A stretch of 64,000 nt of DNA from Pestalotiopsis fici W106-1 (taxonomy: Eukaryota; Ascomycota; Sordariomycetes; Amphisphaeriales; Sporocadaceae). Below, piece after piece: positions 46,329 to 57,287 of the stretch. A model generated the notes under the pieces. It was not told the DNA's origin and ran no database searches. It was given only the letters and a program-made list of their open reading frames with translations. A program made the translations under genes and the position numbers. The stretch spans positions 1,116,001-1,180,000 of the forward strand of contig NW_006917101.1 in NCBI RefSeq assembly GCF_000516985.1, read 5' to 3'. Each line of letters starts with the position of its first letter. Within the stretch, counting starts at the first letter, position 1.

Positions 46329-47300
46329 CTACGGTCTCAAGTGTGCATACACCCGGTCCATGGCTGCAATGGCCGTTTTGCTCTGAGTCTCGACGGTCGT
46401 GGCGCCGATATGAGGTGTACTGATGACTTTGCCCGTATCCCACAGTCTTCCATACTGTTCCAGCGTCGGCGGCTCTTGCTCGTGGCAGTCCAAGCCGGCG
46501 CCAGCAATGAGACCCTGTTCCATAGCCTGCAGCAAGTCTGCCTCGTTAATAATGCCGCCCCGAGCGACGTTGATCACCACGGCGTCCTTTCTCATGAGCC
46601 GGAACTGAGGCAGGCCAATGAGTCCGCGCGTCTCCGAGTTGAGCGGGATGTGCAGCGTCACCATGTCGACGTGCGGGAGCAGCTCGTCGAGACTGTGCAC
46701 GCGCGCATGTTGGATATCCGGCCAAGCATCCGCGGGCGCAAAGGGGTCGTACGCAAATACCGGACAGGCGAACGCGGCCTGGAACATGCGCGCGACCAAG
46801 GTGCCAATGGCGCCCATGCCGAGAACGCCAATCGGCTTCCCCGTCATCATGCTGCCCGAGCAGTGCTCCTTGCGCACCTCGAGCCCCGCGGCCTGTCTGG
46901 TGCTTATCGGCCGCAGCTGGCGCTTGACGGCCATGACCAGCGACAAGACGAGCTCGGCGACGGACAGAGCATTGACCCCGGGCGTGTTCAAGATTGGAAT
47001 CGACCGCTCGTCGCATGCCGCCTTGTCGATGATGTCAATGCCCGTTCCTTGCTTGCCAACAGCGCGGAGTTTGCGTGCGGAGGCTATGTCGTGCGCGGTA
47101 ATGGTCAGTTCTCGTACCAGGATGGATTCTGCATTCTCGCGCCAGTTGTGCACTTCGGGATCGGTGGGCAGGACGGTGCGGAACCTCTCCTGGCAGTATC
47201 GTACCGCTTCTGCAGGGAACTCTTCCAATAGATAGATGTTGGGTTTCTCTTCAGGTGTTGCAGTGTCTTTTCCATTTGTTGAGTCCAGATATGGCGCCAT
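46329..47300 (-). CDS. D-isomer-specific 2-hydroxyacid dehydrogenase
   Basis: Predicted NAD(P)-dependent dehydrogenase of the phosphoglycerate dehydrogenase/hydroxypyruvate reductase family. Single exon, 323 residues. The nucleotide-binding GMGAIG is at 161-166, with an acidic residue in YDPF at 185 favouring NAD. The catalytic residues are present: Arg247 in NVARGGI, Glu274/276 in HEQEPP, and His297 in PHIGA. The N-terminal half of the catalytic domain is present (GKQGTGIDIID, NTPGVNALSVAEL). There is no C-terminal ACT domain, so serine biosynthesis is less likely than hydroxy-acid turnover. It shares a divergent promoter with the DAL5-type transporter. Confidence 0.92.
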   Translation of the reverse strand: MAPYLDSTNGKDTATPEEKPNIYLLEEFPAEAVRYCQERFRTVLPTDPEVHNWRENAESILVRELTITAHDIASARKLRAVGKQGTGIDIIDKAACDERSIPILNTPGVNALSVAELVLSLVMAVKRQLRPISTRQAAGLEVRKEHCSGSMMTGKPIGVLGMGAIGTLVARMFQAAFACPVFAYDPFAPADAWPDIQHARVHSLDELLPHVDMVTLHIPLNSETRGLIGLPQFRLMRKDAVVINVARGGIINEADLLQAMEQGLIAGAGLDCHEQEPPTLEQYGRLWDTGKVISTPHIGATTVETQSKTAIAAMDRVYAHLRP

Positions 47301-47760
47301 GTTGGAGACTAGAAATGAATAAAAGAGAAGTGTATTTCCGAAGCAGAGTCATCAACTTTTATTCAAGGTGTCGCACGAAACCACATTACAATAGAGACGG
47401 CGTCACGGAGGCCTTGATTTATATTGATTTCCATGGTTATACTAATTCCAAGTACAAATGTACATGGGCGGTTTAGTCTCACTTAGTCGTCAATCTCAAG
47501 TTCGGCTTTCACATCCGGCGGTCATTGAATAGGGGTGATCAGTTGTATCGCGGCCAAGGACTCCCCACAAAGTCTAGTTCCCGGTCCCAAAGCTGGGGAA
47601 GAAACCCCATGGGGTTGTGGCACTCGATGTCTATAAATGAACAATGTTAGCCCTCATGTTGAGTCACTTTGTTTGCCAATGGACCCAGTACTTTCATCTT
47701 CATTCCTCGAATCACGATTTGCGGGTCTGGGTAATCCTTCCTTTTTTTTTTCCCCCCAGC
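47301..47760. promoter_or_regulatory. Shared divergent promoter with 14-bp palindrome
   Basis: These 460 bp separate the starts of the dehydrogenase and transporter genes and so drive both. A perfect palindrome AACCCCATGGGGTT lies at 47603-47616, close to the transporter side. A pyrimidine-rich T9C6 tract ends immediately at the transporter ATG. Confidence 0.55.
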
Positions 47761-49449
47761 ATGTCTGCCACAAACCCTGATAAGTGTATTGGCGAGCATG
47801 TCGAAAAGACTGAACCGATAGTCAAGGACGACACTATCCCCTTGCGCCATGGAATCGACTCAGATGAGGAGAGAGCCGTGGTCAAGAAACTCGACAGAGT
47901 CATCATGCCTCTCATGGCGCTGGTGTATTTTTTCCAGTATCTCGATAAGCAGAGCATCAACTACGCGTCCGTTTTTGGAATTTCGCAAGATTTGGATCTC
48001 ATCAGTGGCGAGTTTTCATGGGCCATTTCCCTCTTCTATTTTGGGCAGCTGGTCTCGGAATATCCGGCTGCCTACCTGATGAGCCGATTTCCCGTGGTCA
48101 GATTCGTCGGTATCTGCATGTAAGTAGTTTTAATCCTCATGTTCACCGAAATTCTTCGTGGCTAAATGACGTAGAATTCTTTTGGGCATTGTGGCTGGAT
48201 GTCTCGGCGCAACTCAAAATTTTACTGGTCTTGGAGCAGTTCGCTTCTTACTCGGATTTACAGAAGGAGCCGTTGCACCTTCTTTCATGATCATCACAAG
48301 CACTTGGTATAAACGGGAAGAGAACCCAATTCGTGTAGCGTAAGTGAAAAGTAGCCATCCCAGACACTAGGCTCTACTTTCCCCCGTCTACCTGAATGAT
48401 AATACCATGCTGATTTCAACAGGGTTTGGGTCTGTATGTTTGGTGTCTCTCAGGTGGCAGGCGGGCTACTGATGTATGGCATTGGTTTATCCCACATGTC
48501 AATTTCTACATGGCGCGTCATGTTCATCGTGTGTGGCGGCTTGACTGTGGTCTCTGGTATACTATTCCTTGTCTTTATGCCACTTGGGCCATCAACTGCA
48601 TGGTTTCTAAAAGAACACGAACGGAAGCTCGCAGTTGAGCGTCTGGCATGGGATCGAGCCACCAGGGACAGGTCAGAAATCAATTGGAACCAAGTAAAGG
48701 AGGCGCTCACAGATCCTCGGACTTTATTATATGGCTTCATGGCCTTATTTATTACGATCCCGACACCCATAGTCAAGGTTCGTGAAAAGTATTCACGAGG
48801 ATGTTTGGCCGTCTTTTAGCTGACCAAATTCTAGTTCTCTTCAAAAGTCATTAGCGGTTTTGGATACACGCCCCTTCAAACTATGCTCATCGGTCTACCG
48901 TCTGGTGGTGTCTCGTTCATTCTTATCTGGATCGGAGCACTTGGCCCTCTTTACATCAAAAACTCACGATGCCTTTTTGGCACTTTCCTTGCCATGATGC
49001 CCATGATTGGAAGCATCCTGTTGTTGGTTATTCCCAGCAGTCATCCTTGGGGTATAGTCGCTGGTACCTGGCTGGCAGGATCGACGGCACCACCGGTGGG
49101 CCAAGCCATTGCTCTAATGGGCGCAAATGTCAAAGGAAATACAAAGAAATCCGTCGTGGGCGCAGTGTTCTTCATCTTCTACTCGGCCGGATGTATTGCA
49201 GGTCCGCAATTGTGGCAGGATAAAGATGCTCCACGATATACAAAAGGGTGTACCAGCAGCATCGCTAGCTGGACTTGCCTCATCGTCACTATGGTGATCT
49301 TCTACCTAAGTGGTAAAAATAGCAACCGCAAGAGGGAGGCAGTATTTCGAGCACAAGGAGCTGCTGGCGTAGCCGTCGATCTGGCCAGTGTTCCTGTTGA
49401 TTCAGATGAAACTGAACGCGAGGATCTGCACTTTAGATACTCCTTATAA
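47761..49449 (+). CDS. DAL5-type MFS permease (anion:cation symporter family)
   Basis: Predicted plasma-membrane proton symporter for organic anions such as allantoate, nicotinate or sugar acids. Exons are 47761-48119, 48175-48339, 48423-48777 and 48835-49449, giving 497 residues. A hydrophilic N-terminus (about 45 residues) precedes KKLDRVIMPLMALVYFFQYLDKQ, the usual first helix with its D-K pair. The family signature RFLLGFTEGAVAPSF followed by TSTWYKREENPIR spans exon 2, and the central loop and second half look complete (TWLAGSTAPPVGQAI, GAVFFIFYSAGCIAGP). About twelve membrane segments are visible. The substrate is unknown; context points to the acid processed by the adjacent enzymes. 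Confidence 0.9.
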
Positions 49450-49581
49450 ATGCGTGGGAATGACTTTGGACAGAGAGCCACCATGGAGCATTATAGTTCA
49501 CAAGTTGAGACCCTACAACCATAATAGTATACTGATCTACCCTATGTAAGTAGTCGTGTGAAGGTAAACCTGGGCCAAAAA

Positions 49582-49582
<1 letters not shown>

Positions 49583-49606
<24 letters not shown>
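49583..49606. repeat. (TA)n microsatellite in intergenic spacer
   Basis: About twelve TA units lie downstream of the MFS gene. The whole spacer 49450-49911 contains no gene and should hold the cytochrome b5 gene promoter. Confidence 0.85.
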
Positions 49607-49612
<6 letters not shown>

Positions 49613-49911
49613 ATAAAACGAATAAATCTCTGCATCAGTTTGATCTCGGTAACCTCATCAGGCCCTGTGCTTATCAATGGTCATTCAGATATTGGGGCTC
49701 GTTATAATGGCAACACTAGCTGAACTGGGCCAGCTGGGAAACTGCTAGCCAATGGTGGAGCTTACAATAATCCAGCCAGATTAGAACGTCACTAAGAGAT
49801 CGGCTCCCCACCACGCTACTTGCAGCGTCTCCATTTCCGCCGACGAAAAAGGATACACGCGACCTGGTAATCCCCCATCCTTCATTCTCGACCCTCAACT
49901 CATCGCCGGGA

Positions 49912-50979
49912 ATGGCGTTGTTGGGTCTAACACTCGTTCTTGCTTTTGTGGTTTGGATGGTCCTTGGGAAACCCCCACCCGTCATGGAAACACTTCTCGC
50001 ACTATGGCGAGGCAAGCCTCAGATCGAGCAGTCCCAGAATACAACGTCGGAGGAGTCCGCCAGCGATGAGAGCTCGTCGCCGACGACGAAAACGACGCCC
50101 TCTTCGGGCAGTACACAGTCGGAAGCCAAACCTATGGTGGCATCCTCACCGCCGTCCATAGTGGCACATGCCAGCGACACTTCAGATGCGACGAGCAGTA
50201 GCTCACCACAAACGACACCAAAGGCGCGCGCCTCTTCCGCCGCCTCATCCACATCCTCCGGATCCATTCCTTCATTCTCCCTCTCGCCACAACCTCCCGC
50301 CTCCGCGGCGGCTGTAGCACGCGCAAGTGGCGCCGCGGCACCCCCGGCCATACCCTCGCTCTCGGCTGCACCCGTCCCAACACCAGCAACTGCACCTTCG
50401 TCACTCATGCCACCACCGCCACGGCCTCCGCGACTCAACGGCGTCAACAACAGCTCGTCTCTCCTCTCGCCCACCCCATCCCGAGGTGGCGGCGGTCTCG
50501 CCCCTCCCAACAGCTTGGCCTCGTCCGCCCGGCAGCCAGGCACTTCGACCCTGGCGCCGCCGCCGACACACTCCACCAAGCCCGCCAAGCCGTCGCGCAA
50601 GGTGATCCTCGAGCCGGGCCACTCGCCGCTCGACTGGGCGCGGCTCGCCAACTCGCCGACCTCGGACCTGCGGAACCTGCCGCCCGGCACGCCGTACCTC
50701 AAGGTGACGCCGTCCATGCTCAAGAAGATGACGGGCCGCAAGGGCAAGGACGCCTGGACGGCGCTGGGCGGTCGCGTGTACAACCTCACGCCCTACCTGC
50801 CCTTTCATCCCGGCGGCGAGCCCGAGCTCATGCGCTGCGCCGGCCGAGACGGCACCAAGCTTTTTGGCGAGATTCATCCCTGGGTCAACTACGAGGGCAT
50901 GCTGGCCACCAGCCTGATTGGCATGTTGGTCGAGGAAGGAGAGGAAGCCGGCAATGGAAAGATGGATGAGATGGACTGA
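49912..50979 (+). CDS. Membrane-anchored cytochrome b5-domain protein
   Basis: Predicted electron-transfer or heme-binding protein. Single exon, 355 residues. An N-terminal hydrophobic anchor (LLGLTLVLAFVVWMVLG) is followed by about 220 residues of Ser/Pro/Ala-rich linker. The C-terminal cytochrome b5 domain starts near YLKVTPSMLKKM. Heme ligands are His299 in FHPGG and His322 in EIHPWVN, the same spacing and HPWVN form seen in the CYB5R4-type b5 domain. No reductase domain follows, so it must pair with a separate reductase. The linker is GC-rich and repetitive, so antisense frames there are artefacts. Probably located in the ER membrane (inference). Confidence 0.88.
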   Translation: MALLGLTLVLAFVVWMVLGKPPPVMETLLALWRGKPQIEQSQNTTSEESASDESSSPTTKTTPSSGSTQSEAKPMVASSPPSIVAHASDTSDATSSSSPQTTPKARASSAASSTSSGSIPSFSLSPQPPASAAAVARASGAAAPPAIPSLSAAPVPTPATAPSSLMPPPPRPPRLNGVNNSSSLLSPTPSRGGGGLAPPNSLASSARQPGTSTLAPPPTHSTKPAKPSRKVILEPGHSPLDWARLANSPTSDLRNLPPGTPYLKVTPSMLKKMTGRKGKDAWTALGGRVYNLTPYLPFHPGGEPELMRCAGRDGTKLFGEIHPWVNYEGMLATSLIGMLVEEGEEAGNGKMDEMD

Positions 50980-51588
50980 AATTAATTGTCCATCTCACAT
51001 GTAAACCACCAGAATCCTCCCTGGATGTCTGCGGCGTCAACTTTTGCGCTTGCCGCGACTCTCCAGTGACACATGACTGTCTTGTGCAAGTTGACCGTTA
51101 CGGATCACAAGTACAGCACCTGAAGAAATGCCGCTCGCCTTCAAAACCTCGGGCTGACAAATCATGCTTTGATTTTCATGAATTGCTTCATTGCATGATC
51201 AGCCGATGATGTGAATTAGGACTCGCGTACAATTAAGCATCCAAAAGCACATGCGAGGCAGTTTGGCATGTGATGTTTCGGTCTTGGGCAGAATAGAACG
51301 TGTTTGATAGAAAGATACCCGCCTTCGGAATTGATGTCATAGAGGCACAGCAGCTGTAATCTAGGTCAAATGAGGTATGTCAACATGGTTCAAGGGACAC
51401 TTGACATCAAACTTTAGACTTTGGGCGCATTGTATATGCTAGGTATAGCTAGGTACTAGTTCGAGAGCATACATCCCAATGTTTGGATTTATATCTCTGA
51501 CTGCGATGTTGCTCGCAGGACCCATAGGCGCCAGTACAATGAGTGGACGCGATCGATTATCACCGAGTCCAATAATCCCTGTTTTGCC
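50980..51588. other. Convergent 3' intergenic region
   Basis: 3' UTR space between the cytochrome b5 gene and nbs1. I see no gene. Confidence 0.5.
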
Positions 51589-54196
51589 CTATCGCTTTCT
51601 GAATCTAAATCTGAGCTCGTCCTCACTATCATCGTCGTCGCTGTCTGGAATATTGTCTCTCCTTGATCTCTTGGCTGGTTGCTCTTTAGCTGGCGGGGCT
51701 GGTGCTGGTCGCTTTGCTGCGCCCCTGGGAATTGTCGATCTCTGCGTTGTTCGCTGGGATCGAAGCGATTCCTGAGGCGTAAACGTGTCTCTTGTACCAC
51801 GTCGTCTAACCGCAGAGGAGACTGGCTCCTCGTCGTCATCTACATTCTCTGTTTGGTTGCTTGCGTCGAGGTCTTCCATCAATGTGTTTCCAGCATCAGA
51901 CTCGCCTTCGCCGTTTTGTACCGAAGCAGATTTTCGACTTTGCCGAGTAGACTTGTTGGTGCTGAGAATGCCAGATGCTTGGCTCTGTGATTCCCGCTGG
52001 GTGTTCCTTTTTCGTTTTTGCGTTGCTTCATCCTCGAGCCAATAGTCATCACCGATTCCGCCAGTGTTGGACTTTGCCTCTTCTAGCTCGATAATAATTC
52101 TCTGCGGTGGACGTGCAGCCTCGACCGCACCCCTTTGTCGGAACTTTTTGAAATTCTTACGGCCATTCCAGGCAGGGTTCCAACGACCATCCGCGATGTC
52201 CTGATCCCGCGTTCGTGTTGGCCCAAGGTCCCTTCGAAGCTCCATCGTCTCTACAATTTGTAAGCGGCCAATTTCAGCCAAATCAAGGTCCTCTGCATTG
52301 GCTTCCAGTTCATCGCGTTCTGCTCGTGCTTTGGCTTCAGCCTCTTCGCGGTTCCGCCCCGCAATCTCAAGGACGTCAAATTCCTTCTTGACCTTGACAT
52401 CCTTTGCTTTGGTTCCCTTTCGGCCCTTCGTTGTTTCCAAGTCAGTCTCTGGCTGAGCCGAGGTTTCCGGTGTAGATTGGCGTGGGATGGGGTCTTGTCC
52501 AAGCTCTAATCTGCGGCGTTTGAGCTGGGCTGCAGTTGGGGCGAAATCTTCATCTAGGCTTCTGGGGGCAGGCCGTTTCCTCTGAGATCTTTGAGCTGTT
52601 TCGACTACTGCTTCTGGCTCTTGAGAATCCACTTCTTGCGATACGAAAAGTCCCTCCTGGGATGATTCGACAGCATCAGGCGGTTGCGACGGTGCAGTCA
52701 GGACTTCTTCCGCCAGGACATCAGCCTTACTGTCGCCGTCCGAGTCGCTGTCGGATACGAAACCCTTGAATTTCTTCCTAGTAGTGAGAGCTGGCCGGCG
52801 CGTCATGACTCGCGGTGCAGGAGATGCTGGCGGCTGCTCAATATCCACGTCCATAGGCTGCTCAGGGACGTTTGGCTCGTTCTGGGTAGGACCAGGTGTT
52901 TCAACCTCCAAAGGTCGCCTCAATCCACTTGCATCGCAGGCCAGAATTGCGTCAAGAAAATCCTTTTGGTCAATGAGTCTGTGATCAAGACGCAGTGACA
53001 CGGCCGTGTAGAATTCCTGATACCAGGCCGGTTCGGCAGGCACATACCTCACCACAACAACGCCCTTGCCTTCGCTGCCATCCTCGAATTCGCCCAAGCC
53101 CTTCTCACCAGCGACCGACTTGACATAGCGAATGAAATCGTCGATTTGCGTTTCGTTGGGCACAACCTCTCTCCACAAGGCTTTCCCTTTGCCATCTGTG
53201 ATTGGACCAATCAGACTGTTGTGTTGCTTGGAGTCATAGAAGATGAAGGTATAGCCATCGAATATCTCGCGTCTTTCTGGATTTGGTGCAAAGGCTTCCG
53301 CAGGCCTCTGCACTGGCTCGTTGCCTGGCGCTGGAAGAAAATCCATGGCATCCGGCCAGTGCGCATCAAAGTCGGCCTCCAGCGCGCTTCGTGTGACACC
53401 TCCGCCCAGGTCGTCAGCCCGTGTCGCTTCGAGTAATGCGTTCATGAAACCGTCATCCACAAGATATGTGCCATTGATTAGAGCCTGGAGTCCTTTGGCA
53501 GTATTGCGTTTCTTGTTGACCACATGCGTGGTGAATTTGGAGTCAATCTCGGCCAGCAACTTGACGTCGAGCTGCTCAAAGTTGCTTTGCAGTCGTGTCT
53601 GGGCGCCGGCCTCCAATTCTCGGGCAGAAAATGAGAAGCTCAGGACAACGGGGAACCATGTTATCTTGAATCCGGACATGTTGCCCAACTTGAGGTCGTT
53701 TTCCTCCTGGTCGACAACATACTTTTCGCCCTTGATCTTGTTCTCATTGACAGTAGTACCGAGTTTTGATCCGAGATCTTCGACTGTGACTTTGGACCGG
53801 GTTGATAAGTTTTGCTGCACTCGGTCAGCTTAAAGATGTCGTGTCTCCCATGTGCAACCAAGCTAGCCTACCGAGTCGCCTTTTCTGACTGCATCAACTT
53901 CGATTGTGACATGTTTGCGGGAAACGGACGTTGCTTTATGGCCATGAATCGCAAGCATGCCAGCTGCCAAGGAGTGAGTATTTTGGAAGCGACGCAACGC
54001 GATGCATCACGGTATCAGCTTACGCTCTGCAATGGTTCGTCCGAAGAGATAGCGCTTGCCCGGGCGCAACCAGAGTCGCTTGCCTGCAGCAAAAAGTTGG
54101 TCAGCCAGCTGAAGATTACCACGGGCAAAGGAAGCAAACAATCGCCTCTGGTTTCATACCTTGGAGGGCATCGCCCTCATGCTCCAACACCCACAT
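51589..54196 (-). CDS. nbs1: Nibrin/Nbs1, Mre11 complex subunit
   Basis: Nbs1 (Xrs2 in yeast, RcaA/ScaA in Aspergillus) recruits the Mre11-Rad50 nuclease and ATM/Tel1 to double-strand breaks. Exons are 54196-54160, 54083-54024, 53963-53872 and 53814-51589, giving 804 residues. The small 5' exons rebuild the FHA domain, with FGR at 26-28, SRKH at 47-50 (phosphothreonine-binding residues) and VEDLGSKLGT after the third intron. A BRCT-like region follows (FTTHVVNKKRNTAKGLQALINGTYLV), then a second divergent one around YTFIFYD. The C-terminal half is charged and disordered. An Mre11-binding-type motif, RKNFKKFRQR, occurs near residue 614. The acidic tail ends in RFRFRKR. The start ATG is fixed by MWVLEHEGD, the usual fungal opening. 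Confidence 0.92.
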
Positions 54197-55331
54197 GCTG
54201 ATTGTCTTTCAGCGGGCCAGGCGAGACACGGTCATGCTGCACGGCCGGCAAGCTCGTGGTCGTCAAATGTCGGACGGGTAGATGGGACGTGTCGCTGATC
54301 TGGGGAATTTGAGTTGCTACAACGCGCTAAGGCGCCAGCTCACGTGGGGCCTCTTACGTAGGTACCTAGAGCGAGTCCAGGGTCCAGGCAGTGATTGTAC
54401 CTACCTACTAGTACCTATGTATGCAGTATCTAATGTTGCGATGGATGCATCGCCAGGTAGGTGCCTGCCTACTGTAATGCAGGTCCTGTGCAGGTGCCTA
54501 CCTACCAAGACATGCATAATGTACGGGAATTAGGCATCTCTGTTTCTGTTTTCTTTTTTCTTCTTCCATCAATTTCTCCTTCTATTTCAGAAGACGGGAC
54601 TGTTTGTACCTGCTTTTTTCAATCAAAGTCTTGACTTCTTCTATATACCCGATTCCATCGATGCTTTGAGCTTTGCTTGACTTGAGGTAGCTGCCAGGCG
54701 AAAGGTCGCTACATGATATACCTAGTAACGATATTATACGCTGGAAGCTGCATATGTTGCCCAAACATCATTTAAACATGAGAATTGCATGTGCCTATAA
54801 TCTATCATCACTCTACAGTGCAAGAGGCTTTAAATTTTTATTTTAAAAACATGTATATTAAAATCGGCGCTGTGTTTGTTATTCCATTGTTTGCACTTCA
54901 CAGCTAGGGTTCTCAAGATAGGAACAAGTTGTCAGCCACAACGATGTACTATCAGTCGTCTTCCAACTACAGTCATTATGGAGTGGACATCAATATATGT
55001 ACTACTTCTTGTACATGCAGTAATTGCTACCTCAAATATGAGCTCAAAATTCGAGTATCCGTATCACATACATTGATTACATTCCCAAGTATCTAATCAT
55101 TCATTCATGAACCTAATCGTCATAAAACCATCATCTATGAGCCTATGATGGTCCATTATATTGTGGCCGAAATTCCTGCTCATCTCCAACCATCCTTGGA
55201 TGCACAGGTTGTCCTCATCTTCCTAAACTCGTATATAACTGCGGTGCAATATGGTCTACACACGAGACATCTGCCACGCAGTTCTGACAGTAATGTTTGA
55301 GTGCTTCCATCTCTCTCGTGTGACGAGAGAC
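54197..55331. other. Intergenic, no supported gene
   Basis: nbs1 upstream region and 3' region of the small membrane protein gene. It contains the TACCTA cluster below and then strongly AT-rich sequence. No gene is seen. Confidence 0.5.
54353..54513. repeat. Cluster of TACCTA/TAGGTA units in both orientations
   Basis: Within 160 bp there are GTAGGTACCTA, GTACCTACCTACTAGTACCTA, CAGGTAGGTGCCTGCCTAC and GGTGCCTACCTACC type units, several of them locally palindromic. The same unit occurs near 10.1-10.7 kb. It is probably a dispersed short repeat. Confidence 0.65.
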
Positions 55332-55793
55332 TTAGCCATAATATGATCTACCATCTCTCTTCGATCGACGGACATCCCTGGCATAATAGACGGGCTGCGG
55401 CGACCTCGGACTGCGGCCTCTGGTCTCGACATAAACGGGACGGACCTCGGAATTCCGCCTTGAGTGGTGGTGATGGTGGTGATGACGATGACGACTACGG
55501 CTAGGCGAACGAGTATACACTGTATCCTTCTCGCCAAACGTCTCGCCCCAGTTTCGGGGTCGGCTCAGGTTGAAGCACGAATAGAGCAACCAAGAGAGCA
55601 GCAGGAAGCCAGCGACGGAGCCAATGACAATCCCGGCGATTGCTCCGCCCGAAAGGTTGTTGTTATTGTTGTTGTTATTGGGCGCCGGGGCGACGACGGT
55701 AGTCGTGGCTGTCTGACGAGCGATGATCTTGGTTGCCAGCTCCGGGATCGACCGAGTAGGAAGCCAATTGCTTAGTTCTTTGACGGGCGCCAT
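55332..55793 (-). CDS. Small single-pass membrane protein with His-rich tail
   Basis: Single exon, 153 residues. An N-terminal segment of about 45 residues ends in an Asn8 run. One membrane helix (GAIAGIVIGSVAGFLLLSWL) follows. The cytoplasmic-type tail is basic with a His7 run (RHRHH...), SR/RSP motifs and several tyrosines. No cleavable signal peptide is obvious, so it may be a type III membrane protein. No known family is recognised; similar small proteins with polar homopolymers are common in ascomycetes. Function unknown. Confidence 0.68.
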   Translation of the reverse strand: MAPVKELSNWLPTRSIPELATKIIARQTATTTVVAPAPNNNNNNNNLSGGAIAGIVIGSVAGFLLLSWLLYSCFNLSRPRNWGETFGEKDTVYTRSPSRSRHRHHHHHHHSRRNSEVRPVYVETRGRSPRSPQPVYYARDVRRSKRDGRSYYG

Positions 55794-56883
55794 CTTGGCC
55801 GGATATGAGCAGAGGTGATTAAAGGGTAGATCGACAAGCCGGGCTTATAGTCGACTAGGTTGCAACAAAGTCGACCTCCGTGAGTTGAATCTGGCGGTTG
55901 GCCATCTTATAAGAATCCCACAGAATTAATTCGGTCTCTGGGCAATCCTCCTTACCTTTCCAGAAGCACATGGCAAGAATAAACTACATGACGACATCTC
56001 CGTGCTGCCCGATTAGCTGCATATAACAAGCAAGGTAGGAGTCAAGATTACCCTCGTTGGTCTGGAACCGTTGGTAGTCCTCGGAACTCTCTACCAAGTC
56101 TTGCGAGCGGTTGTCGCTGGGAGGTCGTGCCATGTCTAGCAGTCGAATGTGCAGCTAAACATGTTAGTGGGAGGTCGGCTCCGAGTAGTGACAACCCTGA
56201 TCCATGCCTGCTATAGCTAATATATAGTATAGAGGTAGCTACCCCTCACGCCAGGACATTCTAGTGATATAAAAATGATGTCAAATCGCCGTCAGGAGTT
56301 CCATCATCGACATAGAAATTCGCATGTCTAGAGACACATGGATTTCTTGAAGTCTTGTTTTGTTGATCTGAATGGCGGAAGGGTCGGAACCATGATGCTG
56401 GGTCGTATTGGTTGGGGAGTCTTCAAAGTTGCAAAGACGGGGAATATCTCTGCAGCCAGTAATGCAAGGGCGGACTTGGGCAAGGCAATCACATCAAACG
56501 GAATGATGGGAGGCAGCAAAAATTAGAGAAGTGTACCACATCATGAAAAGACTGGTTCCCAATGTCAGATGGAGATGGCACCTAGCTTCGGCAATTATAG
56601 TGCACTAGGAGCTTTTCATCTTTCTACTGCTAGTGGCACGCGACTAATGCAATTGTTTTTGTTCGTCTACAGTTGGCCGTACCAGCGTCTCGGTGGCATT
56701 TTATATCAGGTCAGGGTTCCAACCCTCGCATTGGTTAACAGATTAGTCCTATTCACTACCTGGAAACTAATTATTTGTATGTTTTGATGCCCTCAAAATC
56801 ATGTCCGTATTCTACTTGGATATTCATATCGTTCATGTTCCATGTTACCAAAGATGGTGACGTCCGAGATTGTCCCTTAACCC

Positions 56884-56954
56884 TAAGTACGCCAAACTCC
56901 TCTCTACTCTAAGTGCGCCACACTATTCAGGGTCGGGAATAAGAACGCCCCACT
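56884..56954. repeat. Three imperfect TAAGNRCGCC..ACT repeats, possible transposon end
   Basis: Fifteen-base units at 56884-56898, 56910-56924 and 56940-56954 share the pattern TAAGNRCGCCNNACT. They resemble subterminal repeats of fungal Tc1/pogo-type DNA elements. No transposase frame or opposite end was found here. Confidence 0.4.
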
Positions 56955-57287
56955 ATACCTTAACTCCCATTGATCCAATACTCGAAATGGAAGATTTCGA
57001 AGAAGAAGATGATGCTGTTGAAACTATAAAGCCACAATAGTTTGTTTGACAACTTTAAAAGCCAAATTCGGAAGCCGGCATTTCAATAGGATTCGAAATT
57101 TGAACTCTGACAAACTGAGAAGCTTGAGCAGTATCAGTATCAGTGTGTTTAGTAAGCAGTGCTGCCCATTTAGTCAAGCAACGCTGGGCCAGCTGCATTC
57201 TAGCCACTCGGGCTTCCCTGAAGTCAATGGATTCTATCACCTTGTAGATAAGAAGCCCCATACCACCCTCCCTCCAGCACACAAATA

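Noticed and set aside
46341..47231. 296-codon open frame on + strand
   Set aside because: Antisense to the D-2-hydroxyacid dehydrogenase, whose motifs are intact on the other strand.
50019..50789. 256-codon Gly-rich frame on - strand
   Set aside because: Antisense to the Ser/Pro/Ala-rich linker of the cytochrome b5 gene; explained by repetitive GC-rich codons.
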